NCBI GenBank assembly: GCA_963764825.1
Contig: CAVXUA010000001.1
Span: 16,150 to 80,149 of the forward strand
Length of the DNA stretch: 64,000 nt
Reading direction: 5' to 3'
DNA from: JAZGGS01 sp963764825
Lineage (GTDB): Bacteria > Bacteroidota > Ignavibacteria > Ignavibacteriales > Ignavibacteriaceae
Shown: piece after piece, positions 19,679-29,274 of the stretch
Numbering within the stretch: the stretch's first letter is position 1
Layout: each line of letters opens with the position of its first letter
The notes under the pieces: generated by a model
Seen by the model: the letters and a program-made list of their open reading frames with translations, nothing else
What the model was told of the DNA's origin: nothing
The model's database searches: none
Translations under genes and position numbers: made by a program

Positions 19679-20008
19679 TCAAGAATCCAACTTATAATCT
19701 TCCCTTACAGGGTAGAAAGTATCAATCACTTTGCACTTTGTTTTTGCTCTTCCTGAGTGAACTGCATTCGAAGGAATTGTATAAACACAACCGGCTTTCA
19801 TCAAATTGGGTTTTCCCTCTACCATCAATTCCAATTCTCCTTCAATAACCGAACAGATCTGTTCATGGTGATGCGAATGTTCCGGTAAAAATGCTCCAGC
19901 TTCAATATTCCAATAGGCAATTGTCATATTTTCAGAGTGAACAAATCTTACATTAAAACCATCAATTATTTCCTTCTCCGGTAGATCATTTAAATTTATT
20001 AAAGACAT
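19679..20008 (-). CDS. Cupin-domain protein
   Basis: A single small cupin of 109 residues. The first cupin motif is GAFLPEHSHHHEQICSVIEGE, with His44, His46 and Glu49 placed for a metal site. The second is YTIPSNAVHSGRAKTKC with a conserved His. Proteins of this size in Bacteroidota act as sugar or small-molecule binding/isomerase proteins, but no substrate is evident. AGGAGG lies before the ATG at 20008. It is upstream of, but separate from, the aminotransferase operon by about 150 bases. Confidence 0.85.
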   Translation of the reverse strand: MSLINLNDLPEKEIIDGFNVRFVHSENMTIAYWNIEAGAFLPEHSHHHEQICSVIEGELELMVEGKPNLMKAGCVYTIPSNAVHSGRAKTKCKVIDTFYPVREDYKLDS

Positions 20009-20228
20009 CCTATATCCTCCTTGCTAAATTAATATACGCTTACAATAAGATTTTATCCAATTAATAACCGCAACAAATTTACTCTTTAAAAGTAGAAATT
20101 ACCTTGCTGAAGTTATGAAAAAGTTGTATTTTAGTTAAAAAATGCAATAATGAGCGGTATAATAGTTGTAACAAAATGATAAATAATTTGAAAATTCAAT
20201 CTAATTCAATAAAATAATAGGTATTAAC

Positions 20229-21681
20229 ATGCATAGTAATACTGTTAAAAACGATACCCTGGTAAACTTTTTATCAAGTTTAATATTTGTAATCTTGTTT
20301 CTTGGGATATCGATATTACTCTACAGCTGTAAAAGTGAGGCTGACGTAATCAGTACTGGAGGGGATCCAACTCTGGAAAAATCAATAATTTCAGGTCAGG
20401 TGGTTGATCGAGATACAGGTTTTCCAATAGATAGTGCATTAGTTAGGATTTTTGGTAACACAATTAATACTGTTCTATATACTTCAGGTTTTGGGCAGTA
20501 TTCTGTTGAAGCAGAATTTGAAAATGACGAAAATCTTCTTATTACCGTATATAAAAATGGTTATAAAATAGATACTTCGAGTGCAGTAGTAGTTTCAGGT
20601 AAGGATTTAGCGGTACCTCTTGTTGAATTGAGTGAATTGAGTGGAGGTGGAGGCCAAACTCCTTCCGGAGATCCGGTGAGTATCTTTCTATCTTCAATTT
20701 CTTCTACGACAATTGGAGTTAAGGAGAGTGGTTCTGAAGAGACTACAAGAATTGAATTTGTTGCACAAGATTCTGTAGGAGTTCCAATAGATTCGAACCA
20801 CGTAGTTGCAGTACACTTTTCACTTGGTGCAGGTCCTGGCGGAGGTGAATTTCTTAGTCCTACAGAAGTAATGACGAACAGCAGTGGTGCAGCAGTAGTT
20901 AATCTTACAAGTGGTACTAAGGCAGGAGCAGTGCAGGTTATAGCAAAAATATTACCTTGCAAACAGTACAATCACATCAATTCCAGTTGCAATAACTATT
21001 CATGGTGGTTTACCTGATCTGACTCACTTTAGTATTGCTCCGGAGCTGTTAATTTTGCTGGTTATAATATTTTTGGACTAGAAAACCCAATTACTGCTTT
21101 TGTAGGTGATAAATATGCAAACCCGGTAAGACCGGAAACAGCAGTTTATTTTACCTCTACCGGGGGCATTATAGAAGGATCGGCATTAACTAACCCGTTA
21201 GGGATTGGATCAGTAAATTTAATTTCAGCTGAGCCGCGCCCCAATCACCCGGTATTTGGTGAAGGTTTTGCTACTATTACTGCAAGTACAGTAGATGAAA
21301 ATTCACAGACAATTTCTAAAGAAACTATTGTGTTGTTCTCTGGAATTCCGCAGATCAGTATTAATCCAACAAGTATTAATGTCCCGAATGGTGGCTCACA
21401 ATCTTTTAGTTACTTTGTTGGCGATCAAAACGGTAATCCCCTGGCTGGTGGAACAACCGTTACTGTTGATGTTGAAGGTGAATTTGTTGAAGCACAGGGA
21501 GACTTGAGTGTGATTATTCCTGATACACAGAGTCCCAGCTGGACGCAATTCAACTTTTTAGTTTTTGATACTGATGATTCTTCATGTTACTAGTCCAGTA
21601 ACTATTAGTGTTGAAACACTTGGACCAAACGGCAGTGGACTTCAACAATTTCAGGTATTGGCAATTAAAATTATTGGGTGA
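20229..21681 (+). CDS. Secreted lipoprotein with Ig-like (invasin-type) domains (frameshifted)
   Basis: The signal region SSLIFVILFLGISILLYSC ends in the lipobox LYSC, giving a surface or periplasmic lipoprotein. A carboxypeptidase-regulatory-like domain (SGQVVDRDTGFPIDSALVR) comes first. Bacterial Ig-like units of the Big_1 type follow, with VDSNHVVAVHFSL-like and TNSSGAAVVNLTSGTKAG motifs, the latter repeated as TNPLGIGSVNLIS. The frame breaks near 20955, 21040 and 21590; the final segment TSPVTISVETLGPNGSG closes at a TGA at 21679-21681. Total about 483 residues. Likely structural or adhesive. A terminator follows. Confidence 0.75.
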
Positions 21682-21691
21682 GGTATAATAG

Positions 21692-21720
21692 AAGGGTGTA
21701 AGTGATTTACACCCTTTTTT
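21692..21720 (+). terminator. Intrinsic terminator after Ig-like lipoprotein gene
   Basis: A stem of GGGTGTAA with TTACACCC (extended by AA/TT) and a short loop is followed by six T. It begins 10 bases after the stop at 21681. Confidence 0.88.
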
Positions 21721-21734
21721 ATACGTTAGTAAAA

Positions 21735-22977
21735 TCATTCTTCTTCAACAATTTGAAGATGTTTTGCAATCTCTTCAACATCTTTCCAAACGCGTAAGAA
21801 ATTTCCGGAACAAATTTTTTCAATATCTGTCTTCTGAATAATCTCTTTTAAGAAGCTGGTAAATTAAATTTGGGATACATGGAAACATCAGTTAAACCGT
21901 TTGGTAAAAACCGCACGCCATCAAAATCAGAACCAAATCCTACGTAATCAATTCCAACCAATTCAACCACGTGATCAATATGATCGGCTACTTGCGAAAC
22001 CTTTACTTCCGTGACTTGGATATTGCTAAAGTAATCTTCAATAATTTTATCCGATCCTTTATCACCAAATGAAAGATTAGAAGTAGAAAGTAATGATTCT
22101 AAGTTATTCCAATGTTTGCTGTTCGCTTCTCTAACGTCTCCATCAATAAATGAAGATCCGAAGTTTATCATTAATACGCCGTTATGTTCTGCAAGAGATT
22201 TTATCAGGTCATCAGACATATTACGTTCCCAGCCAGGAGTAAAATGTCTGCAGGATGAATGAGATGCAATAACAGGCGCAACGGAATTCTCAATAACGTC
22301 ATAGAATGAACTATCAGTGATGTGAGAAACATCTACCATAATTCCCAGCCGGTTCATCTCCTTTACAACTTCATTTCCCAAAGGGACTTAAACCATTCCA
22401 TTTTGGTTCATCATCATAAGAAGAATCGCAGATATGATTATTTTTTGAATGAGTAAGAGTTATATACCTTATACCTTTATCGTAAAAATATTGCAGGTTA
22501 TTTAAATCACCTTCAATACCGGTACCGTTTTCCATTCCCATCGGGAAGGAGATTATACCTTTTTTGAATTTAGCTGTTACATCAGCAACAGAATAACGCA
22601 AGTTGAAACTTATCAGGGTTATCATTAGCAATTTTATTAACCATTTCTATTAAATGATCAGCCAATTTTTTGCCGCCACCTGTTTCTTCATACTTTGCAG
22701 GAATATAGATAGACATAAAAGCTGCATCCAATCCGCCCTGTTTTGCCCGCGGGTAATCGAAATGTCCCTCTTCTGTTTTTTGGGAAACATCTTCCCACTT
22801 CTCCTCCAACCGGTAAGGAAGATCAATGTGTGTATCAATTATTAAAAAATTATGTGCAAGTTCTTTGGCTCTTGTCATTAATTCTTCATCCGATTTTTGT
22901 TCCTCAATTGCTGTTTTAGTACAACCATAAAATATTAAACCAAATAATAGCGGAAAGAAATATTTGTAATTTTTCAT
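21735..22977 (-). CDS. Membrane dipeptidase, peptidase family M19 (frameshifted lipoprotein)
   Basis: This is a renal-dipeptidase-type zinc hydrolase that cleaves dipeptides. The N-terminus FPLLFGLIFYGC is a lipoprotein signal (lipobox FYGC). Metal-site motifs are DTHIDLPYR, DVSHITDSSFYD, APVIASHSSCRHF and GFGSDFDGV, all in the expected order. The frame breaks near 22600, 22376 and 21855; the last segment EIIQKTDIEKICSGNFLRVW is the standard C-terminal M19 ending and stops at 21735-21737. Joined length is about 413 residues. The anchored form suggests peptide turnover in the periplasm. It lies 55 bases below coaD on the same strand. Confidence 0.9.
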
Positions 22978-23032
22978 TTGAAGCTTAAATGGTGAATGTT
23001 TAAAAATTGATTTTATAAAAAAGTAAGGATGC

Positions 23033-23509
23033 TTATTTGAATTTCGCTTTTAGTGCTTGCGCAACAACTTGGGGTACAAACTCACTTACATCGCTGTGCA
23101 TGCTTGCAAGGTTCCTTATTATAGTTGAATTGAGGTAAGTATATTTTTCATGCGGCATTAAAAATACAGTTGCTATATCATTTGAAAGTTTACGGTTCAT
23201 CAATGCCATCTGGAACTCAAATTCAAAATCACTTACAGCCCTCAATCCTCTAATAATACCTGTTGCACCCACTTGTTTTGCGTGATCAACTACCAATCCA
23301 TCAAACGAATCAACAGAAACGTTATCAAATTCTTTTAAGCTGTCTTTTAAAAATTCAACCCGTTCATCAGTAGAAAACAACGGCTCTTTACCGGGATTGA
23401 CTGCAACAGTTACTACCACCGCGTCAAAAAGACCGATAGCTCTTTTCACCAGATCGATATGTCCAAATGTTACAGGATCGAATGTACCAGGGTATATTAC
23501 TTTTCGCAT
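23033..23509 (-). CDS. coaD: Phosphopantetheine adenylyltransferase
   Basis: CoaD transfers AMP from ATP to 4'-phosphopantetheine, the penultimate step of coenzyme A synthesis. The 158-residue protein carries the nucleotidyltransferase motif GTFDPVTFGH (8-17), RGLRAVSDFEFEFQMALMN and the second ATP motif YLNSTIIRNLASM. It has the family's usual length and an intact frame. It and rsmD are often neighbours in bacteria; here the plus-strand genes at 23759-24631 lie between them. Confidence 0.97.
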   Translation of the reverse strand: MRKVIYPGTFDPVTFGHIDLVKRAIGLFDAVVVTVAVNPGKEPLFSTDERVEFLKDSLKEFDNVSVDSFDGLVVDHAKQVGATGIIRGLRAVSDFEFEFQMALMNRKLSNDIATVFLMPHEKYTYLNSTIIRNLASMHSDVSEFVPQVVAQALKAKFK

Positions 23510-23758
23510 TTTAGTTTTTGTTAATAATTATAGAAATCGTTTCTTTTAATATTACATAATGAGATTGAAATAACAAAGAAAATGGATGGCTGAAAGTTAA
23601 GCAGAAGTTTTATACTGATTTTAGTTATTTGTTGGTATTAAAATTATTGAGGATTAAGTTTAAATTGAAAATATATGTTATTAAAATTGTGAAAGAACTG
23701 AATCTTGATAATTCTTGACAGTTAAAAGCTTTGCATCCAAAATAAGAATGGAAAGATA

Positions 23759-24331
23759 ATGGAGTTTTATAATGATCCGTTAAAAATGGATGAATATGAA
23801 AAAATGTGCGGTGATTACGATGGTACGGAATTATATAAAATTCTATCTAAACATCTAAAAGAGAATTCTACTCTATTGGAATTAGGGTGTGGTCCAGGGA
23901 ATGATATTACTTATCTGCAAAAACACTATTCTGTTACCGGATCAGATTTATCGGATGAATTCCTAAAACGCTGCAAGAAAAAATTTAAGGATTTGTCTTT
24001 CATAAAACTGGATGCAATTTCCATCAATACAAACAAAACCTATGATTGCATATTTTCAAATAAAGTTTTACATCATTTAACAATAGAAGAGTTAGAAAAA
24101 TCATTAAAGCGTCAGCAAAAAGTTATTAAATCAAATGGAATATTTGCACATACATTTTGGATTGGCGATAAGGAATTTACGATGGAAGGAATGTTGTTTG
24201 TATATCATAATCGAGAAAAGTTACTAAATTTAATTTCACAATATTTTACAATACTTGAAAGATATGATTATAAAGAATTTGAGGATGGCGACTCAATTTT
24301 TATTGTTGCTCAGAATGATAAATCTGCATAA
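23759..24331 (+). CDS. Class I SAM-dependent methyltransferase
   Basis: The 190-residue protein has motif I LLELGCGPGNDITYL, an acidic strand end VTGSDLSDEFLKRCK for the ribose-binding Asp, and the motif IV region YDCIFSNKVLHHL typical of methyltransf_11/25. The C-terminus binds substrate in this family and shows no recognisable signature. The target is unknown. It stands on the plus strand between two minus-strand genes and is followed 93 bases later by a small membrane protein. Confidence 0.85.
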   Translation: MEFYNDPLKMDEYEKMCGDYDGTELYKILSKHLKENSTLLELGCGPGNDITYLQKHYSVTGSDLSDEFLKRCKKKFKDLSFIKLDAISINTNKTYDCIFSNKVLHHLTIEELEKSLKRQQKVIKSNGIFAHTFWIGDKEFTMEGMLFVYHNREKLLNLISQYFTILERYDYKEFEDGDSIFIVAQNDKSA

Positions 24332-24424
24332 TTAAAACTCTAACAAGTAACAGTTTTAGTTTTCTTTTATCAAAATAAATAATATTATTTAACTCTCTAA
24401 TATTCATCATTTGGAGATAACAGA

Positions 24425-24631
24425 GTGACAAAGGGAAAAATTGGATATTTTATTATAGTAAGTGCTATTGTTTGGGGAGCCACGATAATTGGCTGTGCGT
24501 TGGTTTTACAAGGCACTCCATATAAACAGGATGTAACTAATATTTTAATTGGCGGCGCATCATTTCACTTATTATTTATTTGGGGTCCGTTAGGAAATCT
24601 ATTTCGTAAAATAAAGGAAGAGAAAAAGTAA
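24425..24631 (+). CDS. Small two-helix membrane protein
   Basis: The 68-residue product starts at GTG 24425, seven bases after TGGAGAT, a plausible ribosome site. Two hydrophobic segments, IGYFIIVSAIVWGATIIGCALVL and ILIGGASFHLLFIW, predict a helical hairpin in the inner membrane with a basic C-terminus (FRKIKEEKK). No family was recognised. A GC-rich hairpin just after the stop supports a real transcription unit. Confidence 0.55.
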   Translation: MTKGKIGYFIIVSAIVWGATIIGCALVLQGTPYKQDVTNILIGGASFHLLFIWGPLGNLFRKIKEEKK

Positions 24632-24639
24632 TAAAAAAA

Positions 24640-24663
24640 GCCCGATAAAAAATAACGGGCCTT
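24640..24663 (+). terminator. Hairpin after small membrane protein gene
   Basis: GCCCG (24640-24644) pairs with CGGGC (24656-24660) around an A-rich loop, followed by CTTAAATAAA. The stem is short and the T run poor. Confidence 0.45.
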
Positions 24664-24746
24664 AAATAAAATTTGTCAGTTACTTTTCTACAACTAAACC
24701 GGCGCCATGCTCTTCAATTTCAATTAGTTTAACCACTTCTTCGGTT

Positions 24747-25299
24747 TTAATAAGTAATTGAGTAGAGGCAAGTATCACCTATTTTTTTAAATGGTTCAAT
24801 TTTAAAATTTATCAATATCCTTTTCTTTAGTTTGAATAGACCTTTCAATAATTATTTCAGAATCCGGATTTAGGTATTTATTAGCCAGCAGGTTTTCAAC
24901 AACTTTATAAATATCATCTTTAAAAAACGGCGGATCGGCAAGTATAAGATCGTATCCTGGATTTTCAAAGCGTGTAGAAAAATTTAGTGCAGACATTTTA
25001 AAAACTTTACATTTCTCTTTTGCGTTAAGAAGATCAATATTTCTCTCTAAATTTTTTTTGATGACAAAATTCATTTCAACAAAATTAACTTCGGCAGCAC
25101 AGCGGCTTATACATTCTAATCCAAGTGAACCTGATCCTGCATAAAGGTCAAGCACTTTAATTCCTTCAAAAGATATCCTGTTATTCAGCAAATTAAAAAG
25201 AGTTTCCCTCACGCGGTCTGTTGTTGGTCTTATTAAGTCAGATTTTGGAATAAAAATTTGTCTTCCCTTTGCCTCGCCGGAAATTATTCTCATTTTCAT
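24747..25299 (-). CDS. rsmD: 16S rRNA (guanine966-N2)-methyltransferase RsmD (one frameshift)
   Basis: RsmD methylates G966 of 16S rRNA on the assembling 30S subunit. The chain begins MKMRIISGEAKGRQIFIPKS and has RPTTDRVRETLFNLL, motif I VLDLYAGSGSLGLE, and the catalytic DPPF motif LILADPPFFKDD. The long frame stops at 24802, but a one-base shift there reads on through KIEPFKKIGDTCLYSITY to a stop at 24747-24749, the expected family ending. About 184 residues in total. It follows the PilM-like gene by 45 bases on the same strand. Confidence 0.93.
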
Positions 25300-25344
25300 A
25301 ATTGTTGAAGATATTTATTTAAAAGATGTTAAAGAAGGGAAAAG

Positions 25345-26271
25345 TTAATCTGTTCTGTAAGCAATACCTGCCGCAGGTGCAAATGAATTAAAAGTTTCAG
25401 CAGGCAATTTTTTATTATTGTTTGCAGATTCGGAATCAATCTTAAAAAACGGGTTAAATTTTGAAAATTTTATACCGGCAGAATATTCCAGTTTGCGTCT
25501 TAGTTCTGCTGTTAAGTTCTCGCCGGAAATATAAGCGGCGGAAATAAATTTTCTGTTTATTTTATGTGCGGTTTCTTTGCTCAGTTCTTCTTCTATAAAT
25601 GCAATTATTTCCTTCTCGCTTTTTGTAGAGCAAACATTAGTGTAGATTGGTTTGAAATCCAATGCATATAAAATTGATGTAGTATTTTCAGAAATATGAA
25701 CACTAAGCGTTAATCCTTCAGCAATTGCTTTGTCGCTTAAAATTAAAGAACGTTCGGCAGCAAAATGTGCGCTATCTATAAACTTCAGTTTTAAATTATT
25801 GCTCTTACAAAAATTAGCAATCAGTTCTATATATTTTCTTGGAATTGCAGAAACTATAGCAGTGCTTTTTCTAATGTACATATTCTTTTCGATCTCAAAG
25901 TATTGTATTGAAAGTTCATCTGGTTGAATATGTGGATACAAAACGGAAAGTTCCCACCTGAATTCTTCTAGAAGGTCCCAATAAAGTAAGGTGTTATCGA
26001 ATGGTAGCTGTATAATAAAAAATAATTTAAGCGGAAGAACAACCGAAATTGTTTTGCTTATCAGTTGCGAGCTAATCTTTAATTCATCATAAGCACTTTG
26101 CAGCTTGGCAAGTAGTATGGTTTCTTTATCTTTATCAAAATCCAGCGGTACGTTAAAAAAAACTTCGCTTAAGTTTGATAGTTTTATTTTTCCGGATTCG
26201 CCTGTAACTTCAACTACCTGGAGCTTTGTAGTGGTTATATTGAATCCTGCATGATTCTCAAACCCGTTCAT
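25345..26271 (-). CDS. PilM-like actin-fold protein
   Basis: This 308-residue cytosolic protein resembles the PilM/GspL actin-like assembly factor of type IV pili and type II secretion. The features are an N-terminal GFNITTTKLQVVEVTG strand-turn-strand, VSAIPRKYIELIANFCKSNNLKLKFIDSAHFAAERSL-type text matching the PilM subdomain that precedes the second phosphate loop, and the later LSVHISENTTSILYALD. Similarity is distant and nucleotide-binding residues are not clear. The neighbouring genes (a single-span membrane protein 9 bases upstream and a ComEA-like protein) support a pilus or DNA-uptake role. The frame is intact. Confidence 0.6.
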   Translation of the reverse strand: MNGFENHAGFNITTTKLQVVEVTGESGKIKLSNLSEVFFNVPLDFDKDKETILLAKLQSAYDELKISSQLISKTISVVLPLKLFFIIQLPFDNTLLYWDLLEEFRWELSVLYPHIQPDELSIQYFEIEKNMYIRKSTAIVSAIPRKYIELIANFCKSNNLKLKFIDSAHFAAERSLILSDKAIAEGLTLSVHISENTTSILYALDFKPIYTNVCSTKSEKEIIAFIEEELSKETAHKINRKFISAAYISGENLTAELRRKLEYSAGIKFSKFNPFFKIDSESANNNKKLPAETFNSFAPAAGIAYRTD

Positions 26272-26280
26272 TATTTTATA

Positions 26281-26837
26281 TTACTCCCACGATGCTGTAT
26301 TTTTCAGTGCATCACTATTAGCACTGCCAACTGAGCCATAACCATCCGGATCTTCCAGGTAATAACGGGTTCCAAGTGTAACGGTAGTATCGATCTTTGT
26401 AACGTTACCCCTCCTGTTAATAGTGGTATCGTAAGAAACGAAGTATCAATCTGTAAAATATAAAATGATCCTGATCTTGGAGTTCTCATTAAACTGTCAG
26501 GCATAAATTCACCATGCGTAAGGGGATTAAACGGATTTGCAGGTTTCATTGTAAGTGAATCGAAGGCATTCACAACGCTGTCAACAAAAGGATCTTGCTT
26601 AATAAATTGTACAAGTCCTTCCAGATCATCTGTGAAGTTACCGAATTTCTTTTCCCAGAGGATTTCTGCTTCTTTAAGATTATCCATTCTTAGGCGGGAT
26701 TCGGATTTGTTGTATTTTTCTACAGCTACAATTTCTTGAGGGTCAAGAATCGCAACTTTAATCAATATTATCACTAAAATGGTAATAACAGCATATAAAA
26801 TAGCATGCACATACCAGGGATCAGCCGCTTTCAACAT
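26281..26837 (-). CDS. Single-span membrane protein of unknown function (one frameshift)
   Basis: From the ATG at 26837 the product has one N-terminal transmembrane helix (HAILYAVITILVIILIKVAIL) followed by a soluble domain of about 145 residues. After SFYILQIDTSF the frame shifts near 26420; correcting it gives DTTINRRGNVTKIDTTVTLG, then YYLEDPDGYGSVGSANSD and a stop at 26281. The DPDGYGSVG ending and the placement between ComEA-like and PilM-like genes suggest a PilN/pseudopilin-type partner, but no prepilin cleavage site is present. Function unknown. The stop is 9 bases before the PilM-like ATG. Confidence 0.55.
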
Positions 26838-26870
26838 TATTCCTCCTGAGGAAAAATTTTATTTGATTGA

Positions 26871-27360
26871 CTATTCAATATATAAAAACTTTTTTATTTT
26901 GTTAAATTTCACTTTCCCAATACCTCTTACATCCATTAACTCTTCTACGTTTTTTAACCCACCCCTTTCATCTCTAAGTAATATTATCTTTTGAGCTGTT
27001 TTTTCACCTATTCCCGGCAAGCTAATAAGTTGGTTCATACCAGCTTTATTTATATTAATACTTTTTTCTTCCGGCAGCGGTGGTTTTTTATTTTGCTCAA
27101 AATTTAGTGGCTTAAGTTCTAAAACTTCTGCCTTAATATCAACACTCTCATCAGGCAATTTATCATTAGGTTGAGAAATTTTTTTTGTATAGTGAAAAGA
27201 GACTATCCTGCTCTGAATAATCGAAATTAATATATTCGCCTTTGCTACGGTTATTAACAATGCTGTAAGCTGCCCCAACCAGGAAGACAACTATCAAGAA
27301 AAGAATAACTTTAATCTCGGTTTGAGTAAAACCGATTTTCTCTGAAAGCTTCTTAAGCAT
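26871..27360 (-). CDS. ComEA-like helix-hairpin-helix protein (one frameshift)
   Basis: The product starts at 27360 with MLKKLSEKIGFTQTEIK and a membrane anchor ILFLIVVFLVGAAYSIV. A charged linker precedes a C-terminal tandem helix-hairpin-helix DNA-binding unit: INKAGMNQLISLPGIGEKTA and LMDVRGIGKVKFNKIKKFL. This is the ComEA layout of a membrane-anchored dsDNA receptor for natural transformation. The two frames join at the run of eight T near 27180-27188. About 162 residues. It heads a group with the membrane protein and PilM-like genes. Confidence 0.8.
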
Positions 27361-27454
27361 TTATTTCAATCGAAAGTAGATTGTAATCCCTTAAATCAAA
27401 ATATAGGTATAGGATATTTAGAGGACAAGTAAAAGATTTCCAACCGTTTGTTAT

Positions 27455-28603
27455 TTACAACCCGAAACGCTTAAAAAAGTTTTTTGCTTCAGTTTTTGAT
27501 GAAGATTTTATATTAGGCATTTCAGCAAGCTGTTTAAGCGTTTCCTTCTCTTTAGTGCTAACTTTCTTAGGTACAGCTATATTTACTTTAACCAACTGAT
27601 CACCTGTACCGTTAGTGTTTAATCGACCAAGACCTTTGCCTCTCATCTTAAGCATTTTACCCGGTTGAGTTCCCGGATCAATTTTAAGCATTGCCTTACC
27701 GTTAAGCGTTGGTACCTCAACATCTGCACCTAGTACTGCTTCGGGGTAAGTGATAAAAAGATTATAAATTATATCTTCCTCTTCGCGTATAAAATAATCG
27801 TGCGGCTGTTCCTGGAAAACAACTATAATACTTCCTGCGGGTCCGCCGCGTTTTCCTGCATTTCCTTCAGCCCGCAAAGTCATGTAACTGCCTTCGTAAA
27901 CACCATGGGGTACTTCAATTTTAATAGTTCTTTCTTCCTGTACTCTGCCATCGCCCATACATTTTTTGCAAGGAGTATCAATAACATTTCCTTCGCCATT
28001 GCAGTTGTTGCAGGTTGTAATATTAACAAACTGTCCAAATACTGAACGGGAGACTGATTTTACTTCGCCGGCGCCATGGCAAACAGGGCATGTTTTTCTT
28101 GATGTGCCTGCTTCCGCTCCTGTGCCCGAGCATTTATCGCAATTAACATGTTTTTTAATATTAATTTTTTTTGTAACGCCCTTTGCAATTTCTTCGAGAG
28201 TTAACTTTAGCGTAACGCGTAAATCGGCTCCGGGAACTCCCGCACTTCTTCTACTGCGGCTTCTCCCGGAACCTCCTGCAAAAATGTCATCAAAAATAGA
28301 AGAGCCGCCGAAGATATCGGAAAAGTGAGAAAAGATATCATTCACTGATGAGAATCCTTCAGAACCATACTGGCTGCCTCTTACACCTTCGTGCCCAAAC
28401 CTATCGTATTTTGCCTTTTTTTCTTCGTGGCTTAAAACTTCATATGCTTCTGCAGCTTCTTTAAATTTTTCTTCTGCTACGCTATCCCCTGGATTCCGAT
28501 CGGGGTGAAATTGCATTGCCTGTTTACGGTAAGCTTTTTTTATTTCTTCCTGTGATGCGTTCTTTTCAACACCTAAAATTTCATAGTAGTCGCGTTTAGC
28601 CAT
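27455..28603 (-). CDS. dnaJ: Chaperone protein DnaJ
   Basis: DnaJ is the type I Hsp40 that delivers unfolded clients to DnaK and stimulates its ATPase. The 382-residue chain has the J domain with HPD (MQFHPDRNPGD), a G/F-rich linker, four zinc CXXCXGXG repeats (CDKCSGTG, CPVCHGAG, CNNCNGEG, CKKCMGDG) and the C-terminal substrate-binding domain. The ATG overlaps the grpE stop by one base (TAATG), so translation is probably coupled. The frame is intact. Confidence 0.98.
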   Translation of the reverse strand: MAKRDYYEILGVEKNASQEEIKKAYRKQAMQFHPDRNPGDSVAEEKFKEAAEAYEVLSHEEKKAKYDRFGHEGVRGSQYGSEGFSSVNDIFSHFSDIFGGSSIFDDIFAGGSGRSRSRRSAGVPGADLRVTLKLTLEEIAKGVTKKINIKKHVNCDKCSGTGAEAGTSRKTCPVCHGAGEVKSVSRSVFGQFVNITTCNNCNGEGNVIDTPCKKCMGDGRVQEERTIKIEVPHGVYEGSYMTLRAEGNAGKRGGPAGSIIVVFQEQPHDYFIREEEDIIYNLFITYPEAVLGADVEVPTLNGKAMLKIDPGTQPGKMLKMRGKGLGRLNTNGTGDQLVKVNIAVPKKVSTKEKETLKQLAEMPNIKSSSKTEAKNFFKRFGL

Positions 28604-29256
28604 TATTCGTTGTCATCCTTTTCATTAGAAATGTTTTCTTCATCTTCATTTTGTTGATTATTCTCTTTACTAGCATCTTCACTTACAATAACTTTTGCAT
28701 GTTTTATAACTTTATTTTTATACAAATAACCTTTTTCTACTTCCTCCACAACAGTATGAACCGGAACAGTATCATCTTTTATCTGCATCAGCGCATCGTG
28801 ATAATCGACATTAAACGGTTTACCGACGGAATCAATTTTCTTTATGCCTTGCTCATCAAGGATTTTAATAAGTTTATCATAAACCAGCATTATTCCTTCT
28901 TTAATTGCTTCTGCGCTATCTGCGTCACTAATATGATCCAGCGATCTTTCCAAGTCGTCAATTACAGGCAGAATTTTCACTATAAATGATTCGGCTGCAA
29001 AGCTTAACAAATTTAACTGGTCGTTTTCAGCTCTTCGTTTGTAATTTTCAAACTCAGCAGCTTTTCTTAAAAGCTTATCCTGTAACTCGTTTACTTTTGC
29101 TTCCAGCTCAGCAGTTATATCTACTTCTTTTACTTCTTCCTCAGCTATTTCAGGAATTTCGTTTTCTTCATTTTTTTCTATCGTATTCTGCTGTTCGACT
29201 GTTTCGTTTTCTTTTATATGCTCATCTTTATTTTTTGATTTATCTTTCTTCGACAT
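28603..29256 (-). CDS. grpE: Nucleotide exchange factor GrpE
   Basis: GrpE releases ADP from DnaK. The 217-residue protein has a long acidic, lysine/glutamate-rich N-terminal coiled coil, the conserved core LLRKAAEFENYKRRAENDQ, ILPVIDDLERSLDH, LIKILDEQGIKKID and the beta-domain motif YLYKNKVIKHAKVIVS. The acidic tails on both ends make it slightly longer than usual. It lies 18 bases after hrcA and overlaps dnaJ. The order hrcA-grpE-dnaJ is a standard heat-shock operon; dnaK is not in the window. Confidence 0.97.
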   Translation of the reverse strand: MSKKDKSKNKDEHIKENETVEQQNTIEKNEENEIPEIAEEEVKEVDITAELEAKVNELQDKLLRKAAEFENYKRRAENDQLNLLSFAAESFIVKILPVIDDLERSLDHISDADSAEAIKEGIMLVYDKLIKILDEQGIKKIDSVGKPFNVDYHDALMQIKDDTVPVHTVVEEVEKGYLYKNKVIKHAKVIVSEDASKENNQQNEDEENISNEKDDNE

Positions 29257-29274
29257 CTAAATAATACTCCTTCT

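Noticed and set aside
20561..20971. A 136-codon minus-strand frame opposite the Ig-like lipoprotein
   Set aside because: It is antisense to a well-supported coding region; the composition mirrors the plus-strand Ig domains and no motif is visible.
28651..29264. Plus-strand frames opposite grpE
   Set aside because: They are shadows of the grpE frame: hydrophobic readings of lysine/glutamate codons.
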